Below, piece by piece: positions 9,864 through 20,042 of a DNA stretch of 64,000 nucleotides. The DNA lies in contig NZ_SDHZ01000001.1 of assembly GCF_004118675.1 (NCBI RefSeq), positions 2,356,001 to 2,420,000 on the forward strand. Direction: 5' to 3'. Position numbers and translations under genes: made by a program. This stretch comes from Filimonas effusa. Lineage in GTDB: Bacteria; Bacteroidota; Bacteroidia; Chitinophagales; Chitinophagaceae. Positions within the stretch are counted from its first letter, which is position 1, and each line of letters opens with the position of its first letter. The notes under the pieces are model-generated. The model saw only the letters and a list, made by a program, of their open reading frames with translations, was not told where the DNA came from and did no database searches.

Positions 9864-11204
9864 TTATTTTTTTAAAGGTTGCCATTGCAGTACCTGTACC
9901 ATTTGAGGAGGTGTATTGGTAGCACCCTCTCCATCGGCCTGTTCTACATATTGTACAAAAGCATGAAACTGCTTTTTCTCCAGCCATAAGTTGATATCGT
10001 AAGTAGGTTCCCACGATCCTACAGCAGCAGAAGACAGATCAGTCAGCACCCATTGTTTGCCCTTATTCACAGCTTTATTAAGCGCCATAGACACCCTATT
10101 ATTCCTTTCTTCATCACGAAACCACACCGCTACCGACAAGTCTTTTCCAGAGCCCCAGCAAATCACCTGCGGCCTCGATATTGGTATACGTTTGGTTCCA
10201 CCACCACTAAGACTAAATGCAGTTTTCCGGAAAGCAAGATCATTGATGCACCATTTGTTATTGAAACGGTATACCAGGTGGTACTGCGGAACAACTGTCC
10301 CGGAATCACGCCAATAAGTAGCGATGAAAGGGTTGCCCTTTTCATCGGTTGTCATGGAAGTCTGGTTGATTAGTTCACTGCCCTGCGGTATCTTACAGGC
10401 ATATTCCGCATTGGCTGCAGTAATAGGCAGTTGATACTGATTGCCGGAAGAAGACTCCCAACTGATGCCGCCATCACGGGATACCGCATAACACAGATCA
10501 TGATTGCTGGCAACATCCGGGCTTTCACGCCACACCCATGAAATATGAATCCCGCCCTTGCCATCTACACAAGCCTGCCAGTAAGCATTACGTTTACCCT
10601 CGCCATCGATAAGATTCCGATGCAGCATCACCCATTTCTTTTCACGAACCGAGTACTTGTTGATGACCATATTGCCCTGCCCCGATCCACCGTCGCGATA
10701 AAAGAAAAGCAGATCCCCATTGGCAAGCCGGTAGAACTCAGGATAACTAAGTTTGGTTTCGGCAATACCAGTCATGGACATCGGCTCCAAAAACTGTAAC
10801 GAACCCGGTGTGATACTCCTGGTATATTTCAAAGGACCGTTATGATGATCCCAGGCCAGGTGAACAAAACCTTCACCATCAGCCATGATACTAATGATGT
10901 TGTGTGCGTCGCGGGCATTGCCTTTAAAAGGCGTTTGCTGCAACTGCCATTCTTTTCCACCAATGCGCCGTTTACCCACAACCACATAAGCGTCTTTATT
11001 ATAGAAAGCAACGAACTGGGTATCCCCCCGGGAAGTAAGAGAATTCTTGCGAAACACCGCTGCATTCACGGAATTACTGGCCCAGCCTTCGGCTACATCC
11101 ACCCATTCCAAACTGCCTGGTGTAACAAAATTCTTCTGCGCCTGTACAGCAGTGGTGCTGTACAGCAATAATAAAATCCCCGGTAGAATAATCCTTGCGT
11201 TCAT
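9864..11204 (-). CDS. BNR_4 beta-propeller protein (GH145 / PL27-like, candidate rhamnose-releasing enzyme)
   Basis: A 446-residue secreted protein (signal peptide MNARIILPGILLLLYS..VQA) with repeated propeller blades. Motifs typical of BNR_4 proteins are DAHNIISIMADGEGFVHLAW, YWQACVDGKGGIHISWVW and SMTTDEKGNPFIATYWRD. This architecture occurs in GH145 alpha-L-rhamnosidases and PL27 L-rhamnose-glucuronate lyases that trim Rha-alpha-1,4-GlcA caps of arabinogalactan. Other BNR_4 proteins are lyases of ulvan-type glycans. The neighbours GH105 and rhaM favour removal of a rhamnose cap, either hydrolytically or by elimination. It starts 18 bp after the regulator gene, in the same transcription unit. 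Family assignment is good; the exact reaction is inference. Confidence 0.75.
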   Translation of the reverse strand: MNARIILPGILLLLYSTTAVQAQKNFVTPGSLEWVDVAEGWASNSVNAAVFRKNSLTSRGDTQFVAFYNKDAYVVVGKRRIGGKEWQLQQTPFKGNARDAHNIISIMADGEGFVHLAWDHHNGPLKYTRSITPGSLQFLEPMSMTGIAETKLSYPEFYRLANGDLLFFYRDGGSGQGNMVINKYSVREKKWVMLHRNLIDGEGKRNAYWQACVDGKGGIHISWVWRESPDVASNHDLCYAVSRDGGISWESSSGNQYQLPITAANAEYACKIPQGSELINQTSMTTDEKGNPFIATYWRDSGTVVPQYHLVYRFNNKWCINDLAFRKTAFSLSGGGTKRIPISRPQVICWGSGKDLSVAVWFRDEERNNRVSMALNKAVNKGKQWVLTDLSSAAVGSWEPTYDINLWLEKKQFHAFVQYVEQADGEGATNTPPQMVQVLQWQPLKK

Positions 11205-11222
11205 ATTTTTGATCTGTTATAT

Positions 11223-14200
11223 TTATCTCGAATCACTCTTATCAACCTGCATACTTTCACCTAACACTTTCCGGTACTTTTTAATATAGTCCGATGGGTT
11301 CATCCCAAAAAGCTTATTGAACTGTACCCGGAAATACTTGATATCACTGAACCCCACCTTATAAGCCACTTCATTCACAGTCGCCCGGGAGATGATAAGC
11401 AACTCGGCCGCCTTGCGAAGCCGCAGAAACCTGATAAAAGCATTCGCAGACTGACCAGATATCAGCTTTATCTTCTTATATAAATAAGAATGACTCATCC
11501 CTATCTCGCGGGCAAGTACCTGGATAGAAAACTGGTCATCATCAAGATGATGCTCCACGATAGTGATACACTTCTCCAGCAGTTGCTTATATTCAGGCGG
11601 CACCTTCAGATGATTTTTCCGGTGTGTTACCTGGTCATAGAAATAATGCTGCAGGTTGGTACGGTTCTTCAGCAACCCTTTCACCTTAGCAATCAACAAG
11701 TCATTATTGAAGGGTTTGGTAAGATAGTCGTCGGCCCCTTGCTCCGTTCCTTGCAACTGCACATCCTGCGATGCCATGGCAGTAAGCAGTATTACCGGTA
11801 TATGGTTGAAGGTAGCATCATCTTTCAGGTGCCTGCACATCTCTATACCCGTCATACCTGGCATCATAATATCACTGATCACCAGGTCAGGCATGTACAA
11901 CCTTGCCTGCTCGAGCCCCTCTATACCGTTGGCGGCCTTATAAATGGTAAACTCCTCTTCAAAAAGCTGGGTCATATAGTTCAGCATTTCAATATCGTCA
12001 TCAACAAGTAACAGTATTTTCCTGGCGGAGATGACCGGGGTAGCGGGTAATACCGCATCAACTACAGCCGCTTCAGCAGCCTCCGTCATTTCTTCATAAT
12101 GTAGCATATCGTTCATATTTGTGGCTGGATTATATTCTTTTATATCCTGGTTTTCAAAGTGTGCTTCTCCTTTCAGGAAACGTAGTTCAAAACTGCTGCC
12201 CTTACCGGCAACGCTGGTATAAGAAACACCTCCATGGTGTTGCATCATAAACTGCTTTACCATGAACAACCCAATACCAAAGCCGGCTTTCGCATGACCT
12301 TCGGCCTGGTAAAAACGGTCAAAGATCTTATCACCTGCTTCAGCCGGAATGCCTTTACCCGTGTCGGTTATGGCGATCAGCACCTCATCATCCGTCTCCG
12401 ATACTTCAAACCGGATAACACCGTTTTCAGGAGTATATTTAAATGCGTTGGATAAAAGATTGTACAGGACTACCTCTATTTTGTTCCTGTCGCCACAGAG
12501 TTCAAATTCAAACGCTTCGCCCTCTAGTGTATAGCTGATATTCCTGGCGCGGGACTCATAGATAAAATAAAGAAACACATCCCGGCAAAGCTCCGAAAGA
12601 TTGAATCGCGTAAGAGAAAGATCATCCGCATGTTTATCGGTTTTACGAAACAGCAATAGCTGGTCTATCAACCGCAACAGCCTGCGGGCATTCCTGTTGA
12701 TGGTATTCAGATCCTTCAACTCTTCGGCATCATGCTGCTTGCGAAGCAAGCCCTGTAAGGGACTGATGATAAGGGTTAAAGGTGTCCTGAACTCATGCGA
12801 TATATTGGTAAAGAAAGAAAGGCGCTTCTCATATATTTCCTTTTCCCTTTCGTTGATCACCTTTTCCGTTTCCCTTTCAGCTTTTTCCTGTTCATAACGG
12901 GCCATGGTCATGGCCTTTTCCGATTGAGCGCTTTCCAGTTCCGCCCTTTCTTTTTCAGCATTCACTCTCGCCAGTGCCACTTCGTACTTCAAACGGGCAC
13001 GGTTGATCCTGTAACGCTGGTAAATGAATACGATAGCGCCTGCCGCCAGTATATACAACGTGTATGCCCACCAGCTCCTGTACCAGGGCGGCAGCACCTG
13101 TATCCGTAAAACCTCCTTCGGTTGCCCCCATCCCCCATTCGCGTCGGTAGCCTTTATCTTCAGTACATAATTGCCTTCACGAAGGTTGGAGTAAAGACCC
13201 GAATGCTGCGCCTCTACATCATTCCAATGCTGATCCCAGCCCTCGAGAAAATAGGCATACTTGATATTGTTCGCGCTCGGGTATTCCAGCGCAGCCATGG
13301 AAAACGCAAGATGTGCCTGGTCAAAAGGTAATTTCAACGAATAGATCCTGTCCGCATCGGCGCCACTCACCCATTTGCTGTTGGCAAAAACAGGCTGGTT
13401 ATTAACTTTTATATCGGTCAGCAATACCGGGAAACTACTATACGCCTGGTGAACGCTATCCGGGTAAAAAATATTGAACCCCTTGATACCGCCAAAAGCC
13501 AGCTCTCCCGATGATAGCGCCAGCGCTGCATTATAATTGAACTGGTCACTTTGCAACCCATCCGCTCCAAGGTAATTGCGGAAACGGCCCGAAGCCTTGT
13601 CAAACCTCGATAATCCTCCAAAAGTACCCATCCATAAATGCCCCTGCATATCGTCAAGTAATGTTAGTACCGAAGGATTATTCAGCCCTTTTTCCGTAGC
13701 GTAAGTAACAAACTGGTTATTACCCGGAGTGAACTTCAGCAGGCCATAACCTTCGGTAGCCAGCCACAACACAGCACCATCATCATCGATCGAAATAGCA
13801 CGTACCGGAGTGTTTACACGAAAAAAATCATACTTCTTTTTAACCGGGTCTATCCGGATAAGGCTATTGAAATTACCCGCCCAGAGTATGCCATTTTTAT
13901 CTTCTGCCATGGTAAGTATGTCCGGCAACTCGGCGGCAAACAGCTCAAAACGGTTGGAAGTTCTGTTAAAGCGGTTAAGACCACTGCCTATAACACCCGC
14001 CCAGAGATTACGCGCCTTGTCTTCAAACAATACCCATATATCATTGTTGTAACCACCCCAGTTATCCGGGCAATAGAAATGATCGAAGGAGTTATTACTG
14101 CGCAGGCGGTTGATGCCACCGCCATAGGTGGCCACCCATAACTGCTGATAACTGTCGTAACAGATATTGGTAACAAAGTTATTGCTGAGCGAGCCGGCAT

Positions 14201-15395
14201 TACCGGGTTGATGCATAAAGTTGCTGTAGCTATTCCGCTTCCTGTCCCAGCAACTGAGCCCCCCGCCATCACTGCCTATCCAGAGATTGCCCGACGGCTC
14301 TTCAGCAAAAGATAATACAAAGTCTTTTGAAGGACTGCCAGACGCTCCACGGCTAACAGTATTGAACTGCTCCTTCCGGGGATCGATGATATTGACACCA
14401 CCCCTGAGCGTACCTATCCACTGAAGCCCCTGCGCATCACTATACACCGCATAAACAGCAGAACTGGCAATAGCATCGGCAGCTTTCCCCGCAGGCAGAT
14501 AAGAAAATCCCCGGGTAACAGGATCAAAAATATTGACACCTCCCCCATCGGTTGCTATCCATAAACGCTTACGGGCATCACCACAGAGTTTAACGATACG
14601 GGCCGCTGATAAAGCACCAGGCTGCTCGTTGTAATGCGTTATATAATTGTTGCGACTGATATCATACTCATACAAACCATCGGATGCACCCACCCACAAC
14701 CGGTTATCGCCCAACGATGCCAGGCAGTTGGCAGTATTCAAGGCAGCATTCACCACCACCAATGATTGCTTCTGGTAGTTGTAAAGCGCCAGCCCTCTTC
14801 CATTCAGTAATACCCATACTCTTTGCTCACTATCTATAACAATCGATTGAGCAGAATAACTATACAACCGCCCCTCATTGGTTTCAACAGGCAGTTGCTG
14901 TGCATCAAAAGAACCCGGAACAGCCATAAGTAACCCTTCGCCATCTGTTGCTACAAATACATTTCCGCTGTTATCGGCACAGATATCTTTTACAGGTGTA
15001 AGCAGGCGCGCCGGTTTACCACTGCCGTATGCCACAAAACGAAGTTGCTGAAAACCCGCACTGGTATTATTAGTGATACTTACGCCCCGTTTGGAACCTA
15101 TCCATAAATTGTTGCGTTTGTCTTCGGCCAGGGCAACAATCCTGTTGGCCGCAAGTGAGGTACTGTCATTAAGTTTATTCCGGAACACTTTAAAGCGCTG
15201 GCCATCGTAGCGGTTCAGGCCGTCGAAACTGCCAAACCACATAAAACCGTTGTGATCCCTCATGATCGAGGTCACGGAATTATTGGATAGGCCCTGCTCT
15301 ATCCCCAGGTGATCTACACGCGGAGGCTGCGCCCACAACTGAGTAATGGACAGCAGGAAGCAAAGCCAGCATATGCCGGATACATAGTATCGCAT
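11223..15395 (-). CDS. Hybrid two-component system sensor/regulator
   Basis: One-protein sensor kinase and transcription factor typical of Bacteroidota polysaccharide loci, 1,390 residues. A signal peptide is followed by periplasmic two-component propeller repeats (about 28-665, repeated blades such as DHNGFMWFGSFDGLNRYDG) and a Y_Y_Y domain (about 670-768). One membrane helix near 775-797, a coiled coil, HisKA with NISHEFRTPL near 867, HATPase (NLLSNAFKYTPENG, GFGIGLFMVKQF), a receiver (LVDDDIEM, SDIMMPG, near 1,130-1,245) and an AraC-type DNA-binding domain follow. It should sense an oligosaccharide in the periplasm and activate the surrounding operon. It lies 40 bp after the GH43 gene and 18 bp before the BNR_4 gene. 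Confidence 0.96.
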   Translation of the reverse strand: MRYYVSGICWLCFLLSITQLWAQPPRVDHLGIEQGLSNNSVTSIMRDHNGFMWFGSFDGLNRYDGQRFKVFRNKLNDSTSLAANRIVALAEDKRNNLWIGSKRGVSITNNTSAGFQQLRFVAYGSGKPARLLTPVKDICADNSGNVFVATDGEGLLMAVPGSFDAQQLPVETNEGRLYSYSAQSIVIDSEQRVWVLLNGRGLALYNYQKQSLVVVNAALNTANCLASLGDNRLWVGASDGLYEYDISRNNYITHYNEQPGALSAARIVKLCGDARKRLWIATDGGGVNIFDPVTRGFSYLPAGKAADAIASSAVYAVYSDAQGLQWIGTLRGGVNIIDPRKEQFNTVSRGASGSPSKDFVLSFAEEPSGNLWIGSDGGGLSCWDRKRNSYSNFMHQPGNAGSLSNNFVTNICYDSYQQLWVATYGGGINRLRSNNSFDHFYCPDNWGGYNNDIWVLFEDKARNLWAGVIGSGLNRFNRTSNRFELFAAELPDILTMAEDKNGILWAGNFNSLIRIDPVKKKYDFFRVNTPVRAISIDDDGAVLWLATEGYGLLKFTPGNNQFVTYATEKGLNNPSVLTLLDDMQGHLWMGTFGGLSRFDKASGRFRNYLGADGLQSDQFNYNAALALSSGELAFGGIKGFNIFYPDSVHQAYSSFPVLLTDIKVNNQPVFANSKWVSGADADRIYSLKLPFDQAHLAFSMAALEYPSANNIKYAYFLEGWDQHWNDVEAQHSGLYSNLREGNYVLKIKATDANGGWGQPKEVLRIQVLPPWYRSWWAYTLYILAAGAIVFIYQRYRINRARLKYEVALARVNAEKERAELESAQSEKAMTMARYEQEKAERETEKVINEREKEIYEKRLSFFTNISHEFRTPLTLIISPLQGLLRKQHDAEELKDLNTINRNARRLLRLIDQLLLFRKTDKHADDLSLTRFNLSELCRDVFLYFIYESRARNISYTLEGEAFEFELCGDRNKIEVVLYNLLSNAFKYTPENGVIRFEVSETDDEVLIAITDTGKGIPAEAGDKIFDRFYQAEGHAKAGFGIGLFMVKQFMMQHHGGVSYTSVAGKGSSFELRFLKGEAHFENQDIKEYNPATNMNDMLHYEEMTEAAEAAVVDAVLPATPVISARKILLLVDDDIEMLNYMTQLFEEEFTIYKAANGIEGLEQARLYMPDLVISDIMMPGMTGIEMCRHLKDDATFNHIPVILLTAMASQDVQLQGTEQGADDYLTKPFNNDLLIAKVKGLLKNRTNLQHYFYDQVTHRKNHLKVPPEYKQLLEKCITIVEHHLDDDQFSIQVLAREIGMSHSYLYKKIKLISGQSANAFIRFLRLRKAAELLIISRATVNEVAYKVGFSDIKYFRVQFNKLFGMNPSDYIKKYRKVLGESMQVDKSDSR

Positions 15396-15435
15396 GAGCC
15401 GCTTCTTTAAAGTGAACTAAGAAATATGCCTGTTA

Positions 15436-16491
15436 TTAGTGGGCAGCAGCAGTAGTAACTGTACCCCACTGTTTCAGCAGCCTTTTCTTTTCCTTATCAG
15501 TGATAGGCATCACGGTTCCATGACGGGGATGAAAATCCATAGTAACCTCGTGATCGATCACAGAGAAATGCTGCAGGTCATTCGTTTTGGTGAACTGATA
15601 TTTTCCTTTGGTATAAACATCATACATAAGTATCCAGCCCTCGCCGTCATTGAGTTTGAAAGTGCCTGCACCTTCTACGGGATCTTTGGTCTGGTTTACA
15701 TAAGCACTGTCTTGCAACTGGTAACCGCCTGTCAGCTCTTTCGACACTGCTTTCCTGATACCCGCACCCTGACCTTCATTCTTATAAAAAAGATGGAATT
15801 CACTATTGTTCACGACGATATCACCATCGATACAGGAAGAATTCGCATTCGGCGGGAAATACAGTTGTTTAGGCTCCGCTTCCAGGTCGGTAAAATCTTT
15901 ATTGGCATAAGCATAATAGATCTTATCGGGATCATTACCATGCTTCATCGACCAGTAGATCATATATTTACCTGCTTTGGCATCATAAATACTCTGTGGC
16001 GCCCACACGCGCAGCAGGTTTTCATTACCGGGAAACCGGGTTTGAATATTGATGACAGAAGCAGTCCAATTAACAAGATCAGTGGATTTCATCAGCACCA
16101 TGGCGCGGTTCGAATTCCATCCAAGTGAGCAAACCATATCGGTTACCACCATATAAAAAGTTTTGCCATCTGCTCCACGTAAAATATGCGGGTCGCGAAC
16201 GCCGCCGGTAGAGCTGATATCTGAAGAAGCCACAACAGGCTGGTTGCCATTCAGCGCTTTAAAATTGTAACCATCATCACTTAAAGCAAAGTGAATCGAT
16301 TCATCCTCCTTTTTGTTACCGGTAAAATAAGCAAACAGGTAGGCAGTATATTTCTGCTTTGCCTTTTGGGCATGTACCGGCGCCAACATGAAAAGCGACA
16401 ATACAAAAGAAGCCAGAAACAGGAAAAAAGGCAACCTGGCAACAGCCGGCAACACACGAAAAGGGCGAAAACGGGAAGAAATTGAATTCAT
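15436..16491 (-). CDS. GH43-like secreted glycosidase
   Basis: Five-bladed beta-propeller glycoside hydrolase. The 351-residue product from the ATG at 16491 has an N-terminal basic stretch and hydrophobic signal segment (PFFLFLASFVLSLFMLAPVH) ending in AQ. The longer frame upstream is non-family sequence. Candidate catalytic acids of the GH43 triad are visible: RDPHILRG (base Asp), IDGDIVV (second Asp) and PVEGAGTFKL (acid Glu). Activity may be alpha-L-arabinofuranosidase, beta-xylosidase or exo-galactanase; the subfamily cannot be fixed by eye. It is the first gene of the minus-strand operon, downstream of a conspicuous inverted repeat at 16537-16570. Confidence 0.8.
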   Translation of the reverse strand: MNSISSRFRPFRVLPAVARLPFFLFLASFVLSLFMLAPVHAQKAKQKYTAYLFAYFTGNKKEDESIHFALSDDGYNFKALNGNQPVVASSDISSTGGVRDPHILRGADGKTFYMVVTDMVCSLGWNSNRAMVLMKSTDLVNWTASVINIQTRFPGNENLLRVWAPQSIYDAKAGKYMIYWSMKHGNDPDKIYYAYANKDFTDLEAEPKQLYFPPNANSSCIDGDIVVNNSEFHLFYKNEGQGAGIRKAVSKELTGGYQLQDSAYVNQTKDPVEGAGTFKLNDGEGWILMYDVYTKGKYQFTKTNDLQHFSVIDHEVTMDFHPRHGTVMPITDKEKKRLLKQWGTVTTAAAH

Positions 16492-16955
16492 ACAACAAAA
16501 ATTAAGCAACGTTTTTAAAACATATTCCACTTGCAATTTACCCCCTTCGGCAGAAGCGATAGGGGGTAAAATGGTATAATTAGGTGTCATTTTCACAATT
16601 TTCACATTTTGAATGATACAATCAGGCGCACTAACAAGCCTCCATTATTGAAATCACGTTCATCGAACGCCAATAACAGGTGCAATGTACGGCCGTCGAA
16701 AGGCGGTAAAAATCAAGAATAAGGTAAACCAGCTCTACCAGCCGGGTAAGTCACGACTATAGCAAGGTTCCAGGTCAGTTTCCCGAAATCTCCTTCAATA
16801 TTATCTTCTTCCCGTTTTTTTTACCCGGCTTCAGCCGCTAATAAGCCGCTATAAAGCCCTTTATCAAACTTGTGCAGTTCTTACCGGTACACCCCAACGC
16901 CCCTCACACGCCAGCCTCCCCCAACTCCGCAACTTATGATTATATTCGTGGCCAA
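16492..16955. other. Divergent intergenic region between GH43 operon and lacI-type gene
   Basis: The 464-bp non-coding stretch separates the minus-strand polysaccharide operon from the plus-strand LacI regulator. It holds the perfect 9-bp inverted repeat at 16537-16570 and a shorter CGTTC-ATC-GAACG dyad at 16657-16669 that could be an operator for the LacI protein. I see no small gene and no clear TAnnTTTG promoter. Confidence 0.5.
16537..16570. promoter_or_regulatory. Perfect inverted repeat TTTACCCCC-N16-GGGGGTAAA, candidate operator
   Basis: The arms TTTACCCCC (16537-16545) and GGGGGTAAA (16562-16570) are perfect complements with a 16-bp spacer, 46 bp upstream of the GH43 start. The position suits a regulator binding site for the polysaccharide operon, possibly for the hybrid two-component protein encoded in it. 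There is no T-run after either arm, so a terminator is unlikely. Confidence 0.45.
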
Positions 16956-17990
16956 ATGGACCAGGTAAACTTAAAACGGCTTGCCAGGGAGTTGAATCTG
17001 GCTCCCTCTACAGTTTCCCGCGCGCTTAGCGATAGTTATGAAATAAGTGCGGAAACCAAAGAACGTGTGCTGGCACTGGCCCAACAGCTCAATTACCAGC
17101 CTCACCCCTATGCACGCAGCCTGCGTAAACGCAGCAGCAACACCATCGCTGTAATGGTCCCCGAAATCGCCAACAACTTTTTCACACTGGTTATCAATGG
17201 TATAGAAGAAATTGCCCAGGCAAAAGGCTACCATGTTCTCATCTATATCACCCACGAAAACCATGCAAAGGAAGCAGCCCTGGTACGCCACCTGCTAAAC
17301 GGCCGCGCCGATGGCGTCATCCTTTCCCTCTCCAGCCAGACACAGGAATTAAGCCACCTCCACGAACTGCGTGAAGCCGGCATTCCATTGATCTTCTTCG
17401 ACAGAGTAAGTGAAGAAATAGATACGGTGAAAGTAACGACCAACGACCAGGAAAGCGGTTACCTCGCCACCAGGCATTTAATTGAAAAAGGATGTAAGGA
17501 TATCATTTACCTGGCCAGTTCAGCGCATTTATCTACCGATCAGCTACGCTGGCAAGGCTATAAAGCAGCCCTGGAAGATAACGGCATTGAAGTACGCGAA
17601 GAACGTACCTTGTTATTGGGAGAAGAAAACGGCAGCCATTTTGAAACACTGAAAAAAGCCTTTTCCGGCAAAACCCGCCCCGACGGCGTATTCGCATCTG
17701 TTGAATCCCTGGCTACACTATCCTACGAAGTATGTGAAGCCCTCGGCATTCATATCCCCGGCGAAATGAAAGTGATAGGTTTCTCGAACCTCAGAACGGC
17801 TTCCCTGTTGAAGCCCTCTCTCACCACCATCACCCAACCGGCATTTGAAATTGGAAAGGAAGCGGCAACTGCTTTATTCCAGTCGATGGGAAAAAACAAA
17901 GCCATTTCTAAAGACCGCAGAATCGTACTATCGTCTACACTCATTGAAAGAGACAGCACCGCTTCCTTTCCTTATAAGAAGAAAGATTAA
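16956..17990 (+). CDS. LacI-family transcriptional regulator
   Basis: DNA-binding sugar-responsive regulator of 344 residues. The N-terminal helix-turn-helix ([20 protein letters not shown]) is followed by the hinge ([16 protein letters not shown]) and a periplasmic-binding-protein-like effector domain ([20 protein letters not shown] to the C-terminus). I use the ATG at 16956, right before the HTH; the longer frame adds a proline-rich stretch with no family match. It is convergent with the mannonate dehydratase gene and the two stop codons overlap by a few bases (17987-17990). A role in controlling the uxu genes or the glycan operon is inferred from position. Confidence 0.93.
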   Translation: MDQVNLKRLARELNLAPSTVSRALSDSYEISAETKERVLALAQQLNYQPHPYARSLRKRSSNTIAVMVPEIANNFFTLVINGIEEIAQAKGYHVLIYITHENHAKEAALVRHLLNGRADGVILSLSSQTQELSHLHELREAGIPLIFFDRVSEEIDTVKVTTNDQESGYLATRHLIEKGCKDIIYLASSAHLSTDQLRWQGYKAALEDNGIEVREERTLLLGEENGSHFETLKKAFSGKTRPDGVFASVESLATLSYEVCEALGIHIPGEMKVIGFSNLRTASLLKPSLTTITQPAFEIGKEAATALFQSMGKNKAISKDRRIVLSSTLIERDSTASFPYKKKD

Positions 17991-19168
17991 AGACTTCTCA
18001 GGATACCCAGTTCCAGTCCGCGTAATTCAGCCAAACCTCTCAGGCGGCCGATAGCAGAGTAACCGGGATTCGTTTTCTTCTTCAGATCATCGAGCATCTT
18101 ATGACCATGATCAGGACGGAAAGGCATCCGCAGATCCTTTCTGCCAGCCGCTTCACGTTTCTTTTGCTCCAGCACCAAAGCCTTCATCACCGCATACATA
18201 TCTACATCACCATCCAGGTGATCCGCTTCATGGAAATTACCATCTGCATCACGACGTGTACTTCTCAGGTGAATGAAGTGAATACGATGCCCTAAACGCT
18301 CGATCATACCCGGTAAATCATTATCGGCACGTACACCAAAAGAACCGGTACAGTAAGTAAGACCGTTGTTAGGACTATCCACCGCAGCAAACAGTTCTTT
18401 GATATCCGCCTCTGTACTTACCACCCTGGGCAGTCCAAGAATAGCATAAGGAGGATCATCAGGATGGATACACATCAACACACCAGCCTCTTCCGCAGCA
18501 GGAATCACCTGGCTCAGGAAATAGAACAGGTTTTCCTTCAGTTCTTTGGGACCAATGTTATCATAACCGGCCAGCACCTTCAAAAACTCTTCCAGTGTAT
18601 ACCCTTCCTCAGATCCGGGAAGACCTGCGATGATGTTTTTCACCAGCAGCTTTTTATCCTCTTCAGACAAAGTTTCGAGGTAAGCTTTTGCTTTAGCCTT
18701 TTGCTCGTCGTTATAGTCTTTTTCAACACCTGGCCTTTTCAGGATATACAGTTCAAAAGCAGCAAAAGCAGCCGCTTCAAAACGTAAGGCTGTAGAACCA
18801 TCAGGCATAGCGTAGTCGAGATTGGTACGCGTCCAGTCCAGTACAGGCATGAAGTTGTAGCAAACGATATCGATACCGCAGGCACCCAGGTTACGCAGCG
18901 ATTGCGCGTAGTTGGCAATATATTGCTCGTAATTACCGGTACGTTTTTTAATATCCTCGTGAACAGGAACACTTTCCACTACAGACCAGGTAAGGCCTGC
19001 CGCTTCCACTTCCGCTTTACGTTTCAGGATCTCTTCTTTCGTCCACACTTCACCGTTCGGAACATGGTGTAATGCAGTAACAATACCGGTAGCACCGGCT
19101 TGTCTTATATCAGGCAGGGAAACAGGATCTTTCGGTCCGTACCAGCGCCAGGTTTGTTCTAATGCCAT
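17987..19168 (-). CDS. uxuA: Mannonate dehydratase
   Basis: Dehydrates D-mannonate to 2-keto-3-deoxy-D-gluconate in glucuronate breakdown, with a divalent metal in a TIM-barrel fold. At 393 residues it has the family length. The start [18 protein letters not shown] and the motifs [49 protein letters not shown] and [12 protein letters not shown] are characteristic, including the metal-binding His and Cys positions. It lies 31 bp downstream of the SDR gene in a two-gene operon. The pair completes the path from fructuronate to KDG. The glucuronate isomerase (uxaC) is not in the window. Confidence 0.96.
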   Translation of the reverse strand: MALEQTWRWYGPKDPVSLPDIRQAGATGIVTALHHVPNGEVWTKEEILKRKAEVEAAGLTWSVVESVPVHEDIKKRTGNYEQYIANYAQSLRNLGACGIDIVCYNFMPVLDWTRTNLDYAMPDGSTALRFEAAAFAAFELYILKRPGVEKDYNDEQKAKAKAYLETLSEEDKKLLVKNIIAGLPGSEEGYTLEEFLKVLAGYDNIGPKELKENLFYFLSQVIPAAEEAGVLMCIHPDDPPYAILGLPRVVSTEADIKELFAAVDSPNNGLTYCTGSFGVRADNDLPGMIERLGHRIHFIHLRSTRRDADGNFHEADHLDGDVDMYAVMKALVLEQKKREAAGRKDLRMPFRPDHGHKMLDDLKKKTNPGYSAIGRLRGLAELRGLELGILRSL

Positions 19169-19199
19169 TGTTATAAGTTAAATGAGTTGATGATAAAAG

Positions 19200-20042
19200 T
19201 TACACACCGCTGAATGCGCTGAAACCGCCGTCGATAGGAACTACTACGCCGGTAACGAATTCAGATCCGCTGCCGCAAAGCCATAATAGTGTTCCGGTCA
19301 GATCATCAGGCGTACCAAAACGTCCCATAGGCGTATGGCTGATAATGGTATTACCACGTTCAGTCAGGCTGCCATCAGGCTGCGTAAGCAACGTACGGTT
19401 CTGATCGGTAAGGAAAAATCCCGGAGCCAGTGCATTTACACGAACACCCACTTTGGAGAAATGAACCGCCAGCCACTGCGTAAAGTTGGAGATCGCCGCT
19501 TTAGCACCGCTATAAGCAGGAATCTTCGTCAAAGGCCTGAAGGCATTCATAGAAGAAATATTGATGATGGAAGTACCTTTCTTACCCACCATATCACGCG
19601 CAAATACCTGTGTAGGCAGCAACGTACCAATGAAGTTCAGATCGAATACGAACTTGATACCTTCCGGGTCCAGGTCGAAGAAAGTCTTCAGCCCTTCTTC
19701 AGTAGACTCAAGGTCTTCTGCCAGCAGGTGATTTTTGGAAGTAGTTCCTTTGGGATGGTTACCGCCGGCGCCATTGATAAGGATATCACAGGGCCCTAAT
19801 TCAGCCAGCACCTTTTCGTGTGCCGCTTTCAGGCTATCGATTTGTAATACGTTACAAGCAACGCCGATGGCTTTACCGCCTTTGGCATTGATGGCAGAAG
19901 CAACCTGGTCAGCATTTTCAGCTTTAAGGTCCAGCACGGCAACTTTAACACCCTGCGCCGCAAGCGCCTGCGCCATAGTGCTGCAAAGAACACCACCGCC
20001 GCCGGTGATAACGGCTATTTTTCCTGACAATTCTGAAGACAT
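19200..20042 (-). CDS. uxuB: SDR-family D-mannonate oxidoreductase (fructuronate reductase)
   Basis: Short-chain dehydrogenase/reductase predicted to interconvert D-fructuronate and D-mannonate with NAD(P)H. The Rossmann glycine motif (ITGGGGVLCSTMAQAL), NGAGGN, the catalytic Ser in NISSMNAF and Tyr-x3-Lys in YSGAKAA are present, and the 280 residues match the family. The specific function rests on the operon partner uxuA and on similarity to the SDR type of UxuB found in Bacillus (YjmF). This is a different protein family from E. coli UxuB. A tandem duplication of about 22 bp sits immediately upstream of the start. Confidence 0.82.
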   Translation of the reverse strand: MSSELSGKIAVITGGGGVLCSTMAQALAAQGVKVAVLDLKAENADQVASAINAKGGKAIGVACNVLQIDSLKAAHEKVLAELGPCDILINGAGGNHPKGTTSKNHLLAEDLESTEEGLKTFFDLDPEGIKFVFDLNFIGTLLPTQVFARDMVGKKGTSIINISSMNAFRPLTKIPAYSGAKAAISNFTQWLAVHFSKVGVRVNALAPGFFLTDQNRTLLTQPDGSLTERGNTIISHTPMGRFGTPDDLTGTLLWLCGSGSEFVTGVVVPIDGGFSAFSGV

